Part shown: positions 17,529 to 26,350 of the stretch, piece after piece
How the letters are laid out: every line of letters starts with the position of its first letter
Position numbering within the stretch: position 1 is the first letter of the stretch
Source: Flavobacteriaceae bacterium
GTDB taxonomy: Bacteria; Bacteroidota; Bacteroidia; Flavobacteriales; Weeksellaceae
DNA: 64,000 nt
Direction: 5' to 3'
Assembly (NCBI GenBank): GCA_018260565.1
Contig: JAGLAZ010000002.1
Location: 17,421-81,420, forward strand
The notes under the pieces: generated by a model
Databases searched by the model: none
Told to the model about the DNA's origin: nothing
Seen by the model: the letters and a program-made list of their open reading frames with translations, nothing else
Made by a program: the position numbers and the translations under genes

Positions 17529-19307
17529 CTATTTCATTTCGGCAATTCTTTCCTCTAAAATACTGAGTGGGATGCAGCCACTTTCCAATATTCTTTGGTG
17601 AAAAGCTGCCAAAGAAAATCTTCCCCCAAGTCTTTTTTTGGTTTTTTCCCTGAGTTCTAATATTTTAAGGCTTCCAATTTTATATCCTAATGCTTGTCCA
17701 GGCCAAGACATATAACGCTCCACTTCGGCTGTTGCAGAGGCTTCATCATAAGATACATGATCTAGAAAATAGGCTATTCCATCTTCACGAGACATTCTCC
17801 CCGTGTGAATACCTGTGTCTATTACAAGCCGTACCGCGCGCAACATTTGGTCACTAAGATATCCCATCTTTTGATAAGGATCCTGATACAGCCCTAACTC
17901 AAATCCCAAAGTCTCGGTATAATGTGCCCATCCTTCCCCATAGGCATTTATCCAACTGAAACGCATAAATTCTGGCAATGATGTATTTTCTTGCTGAAGG
18001 GAAATCTGAAAGTGATGCCCAGGGATGGCTTCATGTAAAAATAGAGACTCCATCCCACTTGTAATATTAAATTTGGAAGGTTCTGGTAGAGGGATATAGA
18101 ATATTCCAGGTCTACTTCCATCGGGAGAACCTTGTACATATTCCGCACTGGCTGTTTTTTCTCGGAATTTTTCTGTTTGCTTTATTTGGAAGGATGTTTT
18201 AGGTTGATTTTTAAACATTAATTTCACTCCCGGTGCGGATCTTTGTTGGATAGCAGCAAATGCATCTAATACTTCCTTCGATGTTTTATAAGGCATGGCT
18301 TTGGGATCTGTTTTTAGCTCATTAAGGAAAGTTCGTAGGCTTCCTGTCTTATGCATTGATGCTTGTATTTCAAGCATCTGTTTGCTAAGCATTTCTACTT
18401 CTCGAAGACCCATTTGGTAGATTTCCTCCGGCTTTAGCTGGGTGGTAGTCCAGGATTTAACAGCGTATTCATAGGCTTCTCTTCCCTTGGGTATAGCATA
18501 TAATCCGTGGGTAATTCTTGCGCCTGGAAGATATTCTGTTTCTAAAAACTTACCCATGTCTTTATACGCTGGGATTATTTTAGATAAAATTACGCTTTCA
18601 TATTGGGCAGTAATTTTCTGTTTATCCTCGCTGGAAATCTCATCAGGAAGGGATAGTATAGGTTTATAAAATATATTTTTTTTAATGTTTTTGGTCACTA
18701 TTTCATCAGAATTCATCTGTGTAATCATCTTCTGAACTAAAATTTTAGGTAAAACATTACCGCTTTTTAATCCTCTTCTAAATGCATCTTCAGCAGCGTC
18801 CATCCAGGCTGGAAATTTTTCCATTCGGGAAAGCCAGTTTTCGTAGTCTTTTTTTGTTTTAAAGGGCTGAATTCCTTCTCCAGAACCCATTAAAGGAAAT
18901 TCTAATGGAAGTCCAATAAACTGTGTAAAAGGAATTTCATCATTATGATGTGAAAAGCCTTGAATTTTATCCTTTAATGAATAATCTAGTGTGTAATAAA
19001 TTAATTTTTCCCTTTCGGACATATCTTTCACACTAAGTTTTTTTAATAAACCTAAAATTTCTCCATAAAAACCGCTCTCCTTTGTTATATTTTCTTTAGT
19101 AAAAGGTATATTTAATTCGGAATTAAAAGCTAATTTACCTTGGGATGTAGCCTCTATTGGGTAGAATTTTAGGTATTGAGTATAATATTTCTTGGCTATA
19201 CTATCTATCTGCATAGGTGTTTCTTTTGCAATAGGATGGTCTTTTTGTTTGCAAGAAAAAAAACTGAGAAGTACCAGAATGCTCAGTATTCCAGATGAAA
19301 TTTTCAT
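17529..19307 (-). CDS. DUF885-family lipoprotein (putative metallopeptidase)
   Basis: Predicted lipoprotein of 592 residues: signal ILSILVLLSFFSCKQKD, with the lipobox Cys at about residue 19. The DUF885 core shows FLHEAIPGHHFQISLQ near residue 420, a HExxxxHH pattern resembling a zinc peptidase site, plus WAHYTETLGFELGLY and the region RAVRLVIDTGIHTG. Family members are thought to be peptidases, but the substrate is not known. Located 77 bases upstream of the TonB-linked gene on the same strand, so it may head that transcription unit. Confidence 0.85.
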   Translation of the reverse strand: MKISSGILSILVLLSFFSCKQKDHPIAKETPMQIDSIAKKYYTQYLKFYPIEATSQGKLAFNSELNIPFTKENITKESGFYGEILGLLKKLSVKDMSEREKLIYYTLDYSLKDKIQGFSHHNDEIPFTQFIGLPLEFPLMGSGEGIQPFKTKKDYENWLSRMEKFPAWMDAAEDAFRRGLKSGNVLPKILVQKMITQMNSDEIVTKNIKKNIFYKPILSLPDEISSEDKQKITAQYESVILSKIIPAYKDMGKFLETEYLPGARITHGLYAIPKGREAYEYAVKSWTTTQLKPEEIYQMGLREVEMLSKQMLEIQASMHKTGSLRTFLNELKTDPKAMPYKTSKEVLDAFAAIQQRSAPGVKLMFKNQPKTSFQIKQTEKFREKTASAEYVQGSPDGSRPGIFYIPLPEPSKFNITSGMESLFLHEAIPGHHFQISLQQENTSLPEFMRFSWINAYGEGWAHYTETLGFELGLYQDPYQKMGYLSDQMLRAVRLVIDTGIHTGRMSREDGIAYFLDHVSYDEASATAEVERYMSWPGQALGYKIGSLKILELREKTKKRLGGRFSLAAFHQRILESGCIPLSILEERIAEMK

Positions 19308-19326
19308 AAAATAGTCACTTAAAAAA

Positions 19327-19334
19327 CAAATGTA
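19327..19334 (-). promoter_or_regulatory. Candidate -7 element of DUF885 gene
   Basis: Minus-strand TACATTTG (TAnnTTTG) 20 bases upstream of the DUF885 ATG. No good -33 TTG at standard spacing. Confidence 0.4.
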
Positions 19335-19387
19335 GGGTAAATTATCATTACTGATTAAAATAAAACCGCCGTCAACTCCTTAATTTA

Positions 19388-19395
19388 TATATTTG
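19388..19395 (+). promoter_or_regulatory. Candidate -7 element upstream of exbB cluster
   Basis: TATATTTG matches TAnnTTTG and ends 25 bases before the ATG at 19421. It is probably the promoter of the acidic-protein/exbB/exbD/tonB-like run. Confidence 0.45.
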
Positions 19396-19420
19396 CCTTG
19401 CATAAAACCATCCACCTTCG

Positions 19421-19906
19421 ATGAACAAAGGGCTATTAAAAATATACCACCCGGAAGAAACGCTTCGTTATACATTACAGAACGCATTCGCCAAAGCCGC
19501 ATACGCGCAAGGACAATATTTGCTAGATGCAGAATTTTGTTCTGATGATTCATTAGATCACGTGGACGATGACTCTCTCCAATATAAATTTCCTCAGATA
19601 GAACTCTTAATAAAAGATATTGAATTGTCTGGAGAAGATCTTACACTACAAACACTAGAACTATCTACTGAAGATTGCTACAGTTTTATAGAGCTGGATA
19701 TCTTTGATGATGAAGATTCATTTGTTACAGAATGTAAAATTTCTTTTACTAAAGAAAACAAAGACTCACAAGAGATTCTAGTTTGTAAAATGGAAGGAAT
19801 GATGAATGATTTTTATAGACTTACCGAGAATGAAATACCTTTTAAATTAAAATCATATTGCAATATCGCAGAGGTGCAAGATGGAGATGCCTATGAAGAT
19901 TCTTAA
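19421..19906 (+). CDS. Hypothetical acidic protein heading exbBD cluster
   Basis: I do not recognise this 161-residue protein. It is strongly acidic, with Asp/Glu runs such as DHVDDDSL and DIFDDEDSF, and has no signal peptide or membrane segment, so it is probably cytosolic. The N terminus (KIYHPEETLRYTLQNAFAKA) looks helical and the rest looks like alternating strands. It has its own candidate promoter and lies 24 bases upstream of the exbB-like gene in the same direction, which suggests a shared transcript. Codon use looks like its neighbours. Confidence 0.75.
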   Translation: MNKGLLKIYHPEETLRYTLQNAFAKAAYAQGQYLLDAEFCSDDSLDHVDDDSLQYKFPQIELLIKDIELSGEDLTLQTLELSTEDCYSFIELDIFDDEDSFVTECKISFTKENKDSQEILVCKMEGMMNDFYRLTENEIPFKLKSYCNIAEVQDGDAYEDS

Positions 19907-19930
19907 CATTAGTAACCTAATATTTACGCA

Positions 19931-20575
19931 TTGAAAACTAAAACTACCCAAGTATTTTCGCTCTGGGACATAATGACATCCGGAGGATTAGCCTCTAATA
20001 TAGTAATGGCTCTCATTTTTTTATTGGGACTAATTGCAGTATATATTTTTATTGAAAGGCTTTTACTTTATAGAAAATGCAAAAAAAAATCTTTGTTGTT
20101 GGAGCAAATAACTGCTGCACTTCATCAGGGGAATGTAGCTGAAGCTCAGAGGATTTGCTCTCAAGATTCCTCTCCTCAAGCGCGAATTATTGAGAAAGCA
20201 TTATTAAGAATAGGCAGACCTATGTCTGATATTAATTCTGCAATGCAAGCTCAAGGTCAGCAAGAAGTTGCTACGTTAGAAGCTAATTTACCCATCCTTG
20301 CCACCTGTGCAGGTGCTGCCCCTATGCTTGGCTTTCTAGGTACTGTAATAGGGATGATCATGGCGTTTTTTGAAATTTCAAATGTGACAGGAAATATCAG
20401 TCCCAAGTTATTAGCGGAAGGAATTTATACTGCAATGGGTACCACCGCTGCAGGATTAGCTGTAGGAATACCAGCCTATATCTTGTATAATCTTTTAGTA
20501 GGTATGCTCGATAAAAAGATTGCTGTAATACAGGAGGATAGCAATATTTTCCAAGATGTGATTAATAAAGCATAG
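19931..20575 (+). CDS. exbB: MotA/TolQ/ExbB proton channel family protein
   Basis: Inner-membrane proton-channel subunit that energises TonB- or Tol-type transport. The 214 residues contain three hydrophobic segments: about 22-42; LATCAGAAPMLGFLGTVIGM near 118-140; and GTTAAGLAVGIPAYILYNLL near 168-190. The last two are the family's conserved signatures. The only in-frame starts are TTG at 19931 and ATG at 19973. I use TTG because an in-frame stop lies just upstream and the ATG would remove the cytoplasmic N terminus. Followed two bases later by exbD. Confidence 0.9.
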   Translation: MKTKTTQVFSLWDIMTSGGLASNIVMALIFLLGLIAVYIFIERLLLYRKCKKKSLLLEQITAALHQGNVAEAQRICSQDSSPQARIIEKALLRIGRPMSDINSAMQAQGQQEVATLEANLPILATCAGAAPMLGFLGTVIGMIMAFFEISNVTGNISPKLLAEGIYTAMGTTAAGLAVGIPAYILYNLLVGMLDKKIAVIQEDSNIFQDVINKA

Positions 20576-20577
20576 AA

Positions 20578-20979
20578 ATGGAGTTAAAAAGAAGATCTCG
20601 TGCCAATGCGGAATTTAGTATGGCATCAATGACAGACATTATTTTTCTGTTATTAATTTTCTTTATGATCACCAGTTCCGCTATTTCCCAGAGTGCTATA
20701 CAAGTAGATTTGCCAAGTGCTACTGATGCTGCGCAGCCAGAGACTGTACCTATAAGTATTACAGTGAATAAAGAGGGACAATATTTTTTTCAAAATGATC
20801 AACAGCCAACTCCTAAAGAACAGGTGGAACAAAAATTACTTCCTCTTTTGCAGGCAGGCAAGCAGAAAATATTTAGTATAAAGGCAGATAAAATGTCAAC
20901 ACACGGAGATGTCGTTTATTTAATGAATATTGCCGAAAAAAATAAGTTAGGGATATCTTTAGCCACATTAGCTGATTAA
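20578..20979 (+). CDS. exbD: ExbD/TolR biopolymer transport protein
   Basis: Single-pass inner-membrane partner of ExbB, 133 residues. A short cytoplasmic N terminus (LKRRSRANAEFSMASMTD) is followed by the transmembrane helix IIFLLLIFFMITSSA. The conserved Asp (MTD, about residue 21) at the membrane edge is needed for proton translocation. The periplasmic domain has the usual DKMSTHGDVVYLMNIAEK region. The gene lies between exbB and a TonB-like gene, forming an energy-transduction set. Confidence 0.92.
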   Translation: MELKRRSRANAEFSMASMTDIIFLLLIFFMITSSAISQSAIQVDLPSATDAAQPETVPISITVNKEGQYFFQNDQQPTPKEQVEQKLLPLLQAGKQKIFSIKADKMSTHGDVVYLMNIAEKNKLGISLATLAD

Positions 20980-20990
20980 AAAACATCTGA

Positions 20991-21848
20991 ATGCGAAACC
21001 CCTCATTTCATATATCACCATCTTATTTCAATAAAGAGCATCAGAAAATAAAAAGAATAAGCGCTTTACTTACAGCAATTATCGGGAGTTTACTATTCCT
21101 TTTTCTTTATACCTACCGGTTTATAAAAACACAAAAGGAGGAGAATCTTACCGCACCAGTTACCGCTATGTTGCTAAATTTTGGAGATAATCAACAAGAT
21201 ATAGGAAATGGAACAGAGGAACCCGCTCCAGTTGAGTTAGCTGGATCTACACAATTGTCGCCAGGTTCTTTTGCTCAAGAAAGATCTAATTCTCCAGCTA
21301 CAATTACTGAGGCACAGCCTACTACAAGTAAAGAAATCACTGGAATTTCAACAAACAGAAACACCACAAAACCTTCAGAAAAAAAATCAATTTCTTCTCA
21401 AAAAAAAGTTATAAAAGGAAAAAAATCTTCTACTACTAACTCCTCAATTTCACCGGAGGCAAGTAAGGCGATAGGTAATTTTATATCTGGAAAAGGAAAA
21501 TCCAAAACAGGGCAGGGCAGTACGGGAACTCCTGGAAATGCTGGAGATCCCAGAGGGGGAGACAGTGATGGGAATAGCACTGTAGGAGAAGATAGAAAAC
21601 TCATAGGATTCATTCCCGGTACGCTTGGGAGGGGAGGATCTCTTCCTAATCATTCTTGTGATGCGAGAGGGCAAATCATTATATCCTACGTGGTAGATGC
21701 CTCTGGCCGTGTCGTTTCTGCTAAAAAATCAAGAGGTATATCAGATCCATGTGTAGTACAGACTACCACATCCTGGGTACGGCGCTATGTGCGTGCAGAA
21801 CGCGCTACCCACAACAGCTCTGGACAGTATACAATAAAATTTCAATAA
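20991..21848 (+). CDS. TonB-like energy transducer
   Basis: A 285-residue protein with one transmembrane helix (about 24-42, LLTAIIGSLLFLFLYTYRF). A long, low-complexity periplasmic linker rich in Ser, Thr, Lys and Gly (about 90-200) follows. The C-terminal domain (about 215-285) contains GQIIISYVVDASGRVVSAK, resembling the TonB C-terminal fold. Unlike E. coli TonB, the linker has no Pro-Glu/Pro-Lys repeat. The position after exbB-exbD strongly supports a TonB or TolA-like role. A pair of Cys residues in the C-terminal domain could form a disulphide. Confidence 0.8.
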   Translation: MRNPSFHISPSYFNKEHQKIKRISALLTAIIGSLLFLFLYTYRFIKTQKEENLTAPVTAMLLNFGDNQQDIGNGTEEPAPVELAGSTQLSPGSFAQERSNSPATITEAQPTTSKEITGISTNRNTTKPSEKKSISSQKKVIKGKKSSTTNSSISPEASKAIGNFISGKGKSKTGQGSTGTPGNAGDPRGGDSDGNSTVGEDRKLIGFIPGTLGRGGSLPNHSCDARGQIIISYVVDASGRVVSAKKSRGISDPCVVQTTTSWVRRYVRAERATHNSSGQYTIKFQ

Positions 21849-21921
21849 GTTATTATTGGATAATAGCCTTTTCTTCGGCTGTTTTTTAATATAATTTAAC
21901 TATACTATTTATATATAGCAA

Positions 21922-21955
21922 TTGACTTATATACGATATCACTTTCGTACCTTTG
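21922..21955 (+). promoter_or_regulatory. Promoter of suf cluster
   Basis: TTG at 21922-21924 and TACCTTTG at 21948-21955 with 23 bases between them match the Bacteroidota -33/-7 promoter layout. The sufA GTG lies 27 bases downstream. This is the best-formed promoter seen in the window. Confidence 0.6.
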
Positions 21956-21982
21956 CCTTAGAATCAGTCTAAATAAAAAGAA

Positions 21983-22312
21983 GTGATACAAGTAAGTAAT
22001 CAAGCCAAACAAAAAGCAATACAACTCATGACAGAGGAGGGCTTTGATCCAAATAATGATTTCATACGAGTTGGCGTTAAAAGTGGGGGATGTAGTGGGC
22101 TAGAATATGTATTAAAATTTGATAATCAAGTACAAGATGGAGATCAAGTATATGAAGATAATGGAATTAAAGTAGTGGTGGAAAAAAAATCCATCTTATA
22201 TTTAGCCGGTACAACCTTAGAGTTTTCAGGAGGTCTAAATGGTAAGGGATTTATCTTTAATAATCCAAATGCATCCCGAACTTGTGGATGCGGGGAGTCT
22301 TTTAGTTTGTAA
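21983..22312 (+). CDS. sufA: A-type iron-sulfur carrier (IscA/SufA)
   Basis: Carrier protein that receives Fe-S clusters and passes them to apo-proteins. The 109-residue product has the three ligand cysteines in the A-type pattern: VGVKSGGCSGLEY in the middle and SRTCGCGESF at the C terminus. The start is GTG at 21983, chosen because it gives the full-length family N terminus and sits 27 bases after a good promoter; the next ATG (22028) would cut off the first helix. It is the first gene of the suf cluster, 80 bases ahead of sufB. Confidence 0.93.
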   Translation: MIQVSNQAKQKAIQLMTEEGFDPNNDFIRVGVKSGGCSGLEYVLKFDNQVQDGDQVYEDNGIKVVVEKKSILYLAGTTLEFSGGLNGKGFIFNNPNASRTCGCGESFSL

Positions 22313-22392
22313 AAGCATTCAAAACCTAAGAGAGAAAACAAATTTCCAAACATATTGAATCCATGATCATAACTCTGGAATCGTAAGAAATA

Positions 22393-23841
22393 ATGGCAAA
22401 ATATACAGAAGACGACCTTCGGGTTGATTTAGAAAATAAAGAATACGAGGCAGGTTTTTATACTGATATAGAGTATGAAGATTTTCCCGTGGGAATCAAT
22501 GAGGATATTGTCCGCATGATTTCTGCAAAGAAAAATGAACCAGAATGGATGACCAATTGGCGTTTGGAGGCATTCCGAATTTGGGAAAAGATGGAAGAGC
22601 CAGATTGGGCCAATGTACGATATCAAAAACCTGACTTTCAGGCAATTAAATATTACGCAGCTCCAAAAGTAAAGCCAGAATTAGCAAGCCTAGATGAAGT
22701 AGACCCAGAACTTTTAAAAACTTTTGCGAAACTGGGTATTAATATAGAAGAGCAAAAGAGACTTTCCGGTGTAGCAGTAGATATTGTGATGGATTCAGTA
22801 TCCGTAAAAACTACTTTTCAAGCAACACTTAAAGAAAAAGGAATCATCTTTATGTCTATTTCTGAAGCTATCAAAGAACATCCTGATCTTGTAAAACAAT
22901 ATATTGGAAAAGTGGTACCTAGAGGAGATAATTTTTATGCTGCTCTCAACTCGGCGGTATTTTCGGATGGTAGTTTTTGTTATATTCCCAAAGGGGTACG
23001 TTGCCCAATGGAACTATCTACTTATTTTCGGATAAATCAGGCAGGAACAGGCCAATTTGAGCGTACTCTCGTAATTGCAGATGAAGGCAGCTATGTAAGT
23101 TATCTGGAGGGATGTACAGCCCCTGCACGAGATGAAAATCAACTACATGCAGCTGTGGTGGAGCTTATAGCTTTAGATAATGCAGAAATTAAGTACTCCA
23201 CTGTGCAAAATTGGTTTCCTGGCGATTCTGAGGGAAAAGGGGGAGTATATAATTTTGTTACTAAGAGAGGATTATGTGAAACTCGAGCTAAAATTTCCTG
23301 GACTCAGGTAGAAACAGGATCAGCAGTTACATGGAAATACCCAAGCTGTATCTTAAAGGGTGATCATTCAGTAGGAGAGTTTTATTCCATAGCAGTTACA
23401 AATAATCACCAATATGCTGATACAGGAACTAAAATGATCCACATTGGGAAAAACACCAAATCCACCATTATTTCCAAAGGAATATCAGCAGGAAAATCTA
23501 ATAATTCGTACCGAGGTTTAGTAAAGGTAATGCCAACTGCTAAGGGAGCAAGAAACTTTTCTCAATGTGACTCTTTACTGATGGGAAATGAATGCGGAGC
23601 TCATACATTTCCTTATATAGAAATTAAAGACCCTACAGCACAGCTAGAACACGAGGCGACGACATCCAAAATTGGGGAAGATCAGATATTTTATTGTAAT
23701 CAGCGGGGGATAGATACTGAAAGAGCTATCGCATTGATAGTCAATGGTTTTAGCAAAGAAGTTTTAAATAAATTACCTATGGAATTTGCTATTGAAGCTC
23801 AAAAACTGTTAGAAATCTCGTTAGAAGGTAGTGTAGGGTAA
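22393..23841 (+). CDS. sufB: Fe-S cluster assembly scaffold subunit SufB
   Basis: Core scaffold of the SufBCD complex on which [Fe-S] clusters are built. The 482-residue length and features match SufB: a conserved N-terminal region, [20 protein letters not shown], a beta-helix core with [20 protein letters not shown], and [15 protein letters not shown] near residues 396-410 with the conserved Cys and His. The C-terminal domain ends with [19 protein letters not shown]. It is followed by an unusually long 240-base gap before sufC. Confidence 0.97.
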   Translation: MAKYTEDDLRVDLENKEYEAGFYTDIEYEDFPVGINEDIVRMISAKKNEPEWMTNWRLEAFRIWEKMEEPDWANVRYQKPDFQAIKYYAAPKVKPELASLDEVDPELLKTFAKLGINIEEQKRLSGVAVDIVMDSVSVKTTFQATLKEKGIIFMSISEAIKEHPDLVKQYIGKVVPRGDNFYAALNSAVFSDGSFCYIPKGVRCPMELSTYFRINQAGTGQFERTLVIADEGSYVSYLEGCTAPARDENQLHAAVVELIALDNAEIKYSTVQNWFPGDSEGKGGVYNFVTKRGLCETRAKISWTQVETGSAVTWKYPSCILKGDHSVGEFYSIAVTNNHQYADTGTKMIHIGKNTKSTIISKGISAGKSNNSYRGLVKVMPTAKGARNFSQCDSLLMGNECGAHTFPYIEIKDPTAQLEHEATTSKIGEDQIFYCNQRGIDTERAIALIVNGFSKEVLNKLPMEFAIEAQKLLEISLEGSVG

Positions 23842-23853
23842 TAAAAACACAGT

Positions 23854-23996
23854 TGAAAACCTTAAAGTTTAAATTTTTAGGTTTTCATATGTTTAAATTT
23901 TAATTCAAATTATTGAAATAACTAATTATAGTTTGGATTTCCTAAATACACTATTTAATTGTTGAAAACTCTTAGCAATACCATAGAAGTATTGCT
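23854..23996 (+). other. Two hairpins in the sufB-sufC spacer
   Basis: The 240-base gap between sufB and sufC holds two perfect inverted repeats: TGAAAACCT / AGGTTTTCA (arms 23854-23862 and 23879-23887) and AGCAATAC / GTATTGCT (arms 23974-23981 and 23989-23996, 7-base loop). Neither has a downstream T run, so they look more like processing, stability or attenuation structures than terminators. No open frame of note lies in the gap. Confidence 0.5.
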
Positions 23997-24081
23997 CGAA
24001 GTCTAAAATCATCTCACTACAAAAAAAACAAAATAAGGAAATTGCAAAATTTCCCCATTATATAAATTCCTAATTAACAAT

Positions 24082-24825
24082 ATGCTACAAATAAATAATT
24101 TACACACCTCTATAGAAGATGGAGCTGAAATCCTTAAAGGCATCAATCTTACCATTAATCCTGGTGAAGTGCATGCTATTATGGGTCCAAATGGAGCGGG
24201 AAAATCCACGCTTTCCTCTGTAATCGCAGGGAAGGAAGAATATGTAGTTACTGAAGGTGAAATACGCTTCGAGGGTGAAAACATTATTGAAGATGCTCCT
24301 GAAGATAGAGCTCATAAAGGGATCTTCCTATCTTTTCAGTATCCAATAGAAATTCCTGGAGTATCCGTGACAAATTTTATTAAAGCGGCACTGAACGAAA
24401 CGCGAAAAGCTAATGGATTGGAGGATATGCCAGCAAAAGAAATGCTTGCCCTCATTCGTGAAAAATCTGAGCTATTGGAAATAAAAAAGGACTTCCTATC
24501 TCGTTCATTGAATGATGGTTTTTCTGGTGGCGAAAAGAAAAGAAATGAAATCTTTCAAATGATGATGCTAAATCCAAAACTGGCCATCTTAGACGAAACA
24601 GATTCAGGACTGGATATTGATGCACTCCGTATTGTAGCAGATGGTGTGAATAAATTTAGAAATGAAAATAACGCCGTTCTACTTATCACACATTATCAAA
24701 GATTATTAAATTACATCCAACCGGATTTTGTGCATGTTTTGGCCGATGGTAAAATTATCAAAACCGGTGATAAAACCCTGGCCTTAGAGCTGGAAGAAAA
24801 AGGCTATGATTGGTTGTTGAATTAA
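24082..24825 (+). CDS. sufC: Fe-S cluster assembly ATPase SufC
   Basis: ABC-type ATPase that drives cluster assembly on SufB-SufD. The 247 residues include Walker A GPNGAGKSTL near residue 36, a Q-loop in FLSFQYPIEIPGVSV, the ABC signature SGGEKKRNEI, Walker B LAILDETDSGLDIDAL and a switch His in LLITHYQRLL. LSFQYPIEIPGV is characteristic of SufC rather than transporter ATPases. No membrane partner is encoded nearby. Confidence 0.97.
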   Translation: MLQINNLHTSIEDGAEILKGINLTINPGEVHAIMGPNGAGKSTLSSVIAGKEEYVVTEGEIRFEGENIIEDAPEDRAHKGIFLSFQYPIEIPGVSVTNFIKAALNETRKANGLEDMPAKEMLALIREKSELLEIKKDFLSRSLNDGFSGGEKKRNEIFQMMMLNPKLAILDETDSGLDIDALRIVADGVNKFRNENNAVLLITHYQRLLNYIQPDFVHVLADGKIIKTGDKTLALELEEKGYDWLLN

Positions 24826-24900
24826 GCTAATTTTAAAAGTAAAAAATCAAGACCGAATATAAAACAGAAAGTGGACTTAGGTTTCCTTTAACAGTATCAA

Positions 24901-26178
24901 ATGAATTTATCTGAGCAAATTAAAACATATAGGCAGTCACTATCAGGGGAAAAACTTCTCGCGCTGGAACACTTCTTGCACCGAGGCTTTCCTACCAAAA
25001 AAGACGAAGAATATAAGTATACCAATCTTCGGGAAATCATTGAAAAATCGTATGAGGCGCCTCAAAATAAAGCTGTAATATTAGAAAACAGAACGATTGA
25101 AGAATTGATGGTGGATACTACCTTTCATCGTGCGGTATTTATTAATGGTAGTTTTTCAGAAACTTTATCACGGCTGGATTCGGCGGTTTTTGAATTTATA
25201 CCCATCTCCAGGCTATCAGCAGAACCAGAGGTAGAGCCCATTGCAAAGTTGCATATTGGTAGCCTATCTGCACAAAAAACAGCCTTAGTATCCCTCAATA
25301 GAGCCTTATATGAAGAAGGTGCTTATATCAGAGTAAAGAAGAATATTCAGGTAGATAAACCATTGGAGATACTCTTTATAACCACCAGCCAGCCGAGCAA
25401 TACCATGCTGCAGTGGAGAAACCTGTTCATTATGGATGAAGGTGCATCTATGGAAGTAATAGAATCTCATCATAATTTAGGTGATACATTTTCATATAGC
25501 AATAGCGTAACAGAAATATTTGTAAGTAAAAATGCAAAAGCAGATTGGCATAAACTACAGAACGATAGTGAGTTATCCTACCTTACCGACTCTACCTTCG
25601 CAAGACAAGAGCAGGATAGCCGCTGTACAGTAAATACTTTTTCATTTGGAGGGAAATTGGTACGGAATACCTTAGATTTCATTCAAGAAGGTGAAAATAT
25701 CAATTCCTTTATGAATGGTATTACCCTCATAGGGAAGGATCAGCTTGTAGATCATCACACCAATGTGCATCACAACCAGCCCAACTGTGAGAGTTACCAG
25801 AACTATAAAGGTATTTATAAGGATAAGTCCCATGGAGTTTTTAATGGTAAAATATTTGTCCATAAAATTGCTCAAAAAACAAATGCGTACCAGCAAAATA
25901 ACAATGTTTTGCTTAATGAAGGTGCGAGTATAGATACCAAACCGCAACTCGAAATATTTGCTGATGATGTGAAGTGTTCTCACGGCTGTACAGTAGGTCA
26001 ACTGAATAATGATGCCTTATTTTATTTACGAGCTAGGGGAATTTCTAAAAATGAAGCACAGGCACTACTTCTCTATGCTTTTGCAAATGATGCTATGGAA
26101 AATATAGATATTGAGCCACTTAAAACTAACGTATCGAAACTTTTAGCTGAAAAATTACATGTAAGTATGGAGTTTTAA
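24901..26178 (+). CDS. sufD: Fe-S cluster assembly subunit SufD
   Basis: Paralogue of SufB that completes the SufBCD complex. The 425 residues have a helical N terminus with GFPTKKDEEYKYTNLREI, the typical SufD motif around residue 30-47. The beta-helix core contains DHHTNVHHNQPNCESYQNYK and KPQLEIFADDVKCSHGCTVG near residue 345-365, including the conserved His. It is the last gene of the suf run and is followed by a strong terminator at 26201. The usual next genes, sufS and sufE, are not here. Confidence 0.95.
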   Translation: MNLSEQIKTYRQSLSGEKLLALEHFLHRGFPTKKDEEYKYTNLREIIEKSYEAPQNKAVILENRTIEELMVDTTFHRAVFINGSFSETLSRLDSAVFEFIPISRLSAEPEVEPIAKLHIGSLSAQKTALVSLNRALYEEGAYIRVKKNIQVDKPLEILFITTSQPSNTMLQWRNLFIMDEGASMEVIESHHNLGDTFSYSNSVTEIFVSKNAKADWHKLQNDSELSYLTDSTFARQEQDSRCTVNTFSFGGKLVRNTLDFIQEGENINSFMNGITLIGKDQLVDHHTNVHHNQPNCESYQNYKGIYKDKSHGVFNGKIFVHKIAQKTNAYQQNNNVLLNEGASIDTKPQLEIFADDVKCSHGCTVGQLNNDALFYLRARGISKNEAQALLLYAFANDAMENIDIEPLKTNVSKLLAEKLHVSMEF

Positions 26179-26200
26179 GTAATTAATTACCTAAGGAACA

Positions 26201-26239
26201 AAAAAAGCAGTATTTACATCAAGTAAATACTGCTTTTTT
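26201..26239 (+). terminator. Rho-independent terminator after sufD
   Basis: Perfect 17-bp inverted repeat AAAAAAGCAGTATTTAC / GTAAATACTGCTTTTTT around a 5-base loop (26218-26222), ending in a T run. The A run on the left lets it work on both strands, so it can also stop transcripts of the DUF3078 gene coming from the right. Confidence 0.9.
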
Positions 26240-26259
26240 TATCTTTTAGTGTTGAGTTT

Positions 26260-26343
26260 GCGGCCCGGCCTGTGTGGAGCTCTTTTGTAGTAAAGGCCTT
26301 AGCCGAAACTACAAAAAGCGGGAACGGAGGACGGAATAGCCGC
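26260..26343. other. GC-rich structured intergenic element
   Basis: An 84-base stretch that is far more GC-rich than its surroundings. An outer stem GCGGC (26260-26264) pairs with GCCGC (26339-26343). An inner 12-bp stem, GCT plus TTTTGTAGT (26279-26291, one bulged C at 26282), pairs with ACTACAAAAAGC (26308-26319). A small GGC-CTTA-GCC stem-loop lies inside. It sits between the sufD terminator and the end of the DUF3078 gene and has no coding potential. It could be a repeat family, a 3' UTR structure or a small RNA. Confidence 0.55.
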
Positions 26344-26350
26344 CCAATTT

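Noticed and set aside
19558..19567. CACGTG in the acidic-protein gene
   Set aside because: The flanking bases do not fit GTTnCACGTGnAAC; likewise the CACGTG at about 7892 and 48785.
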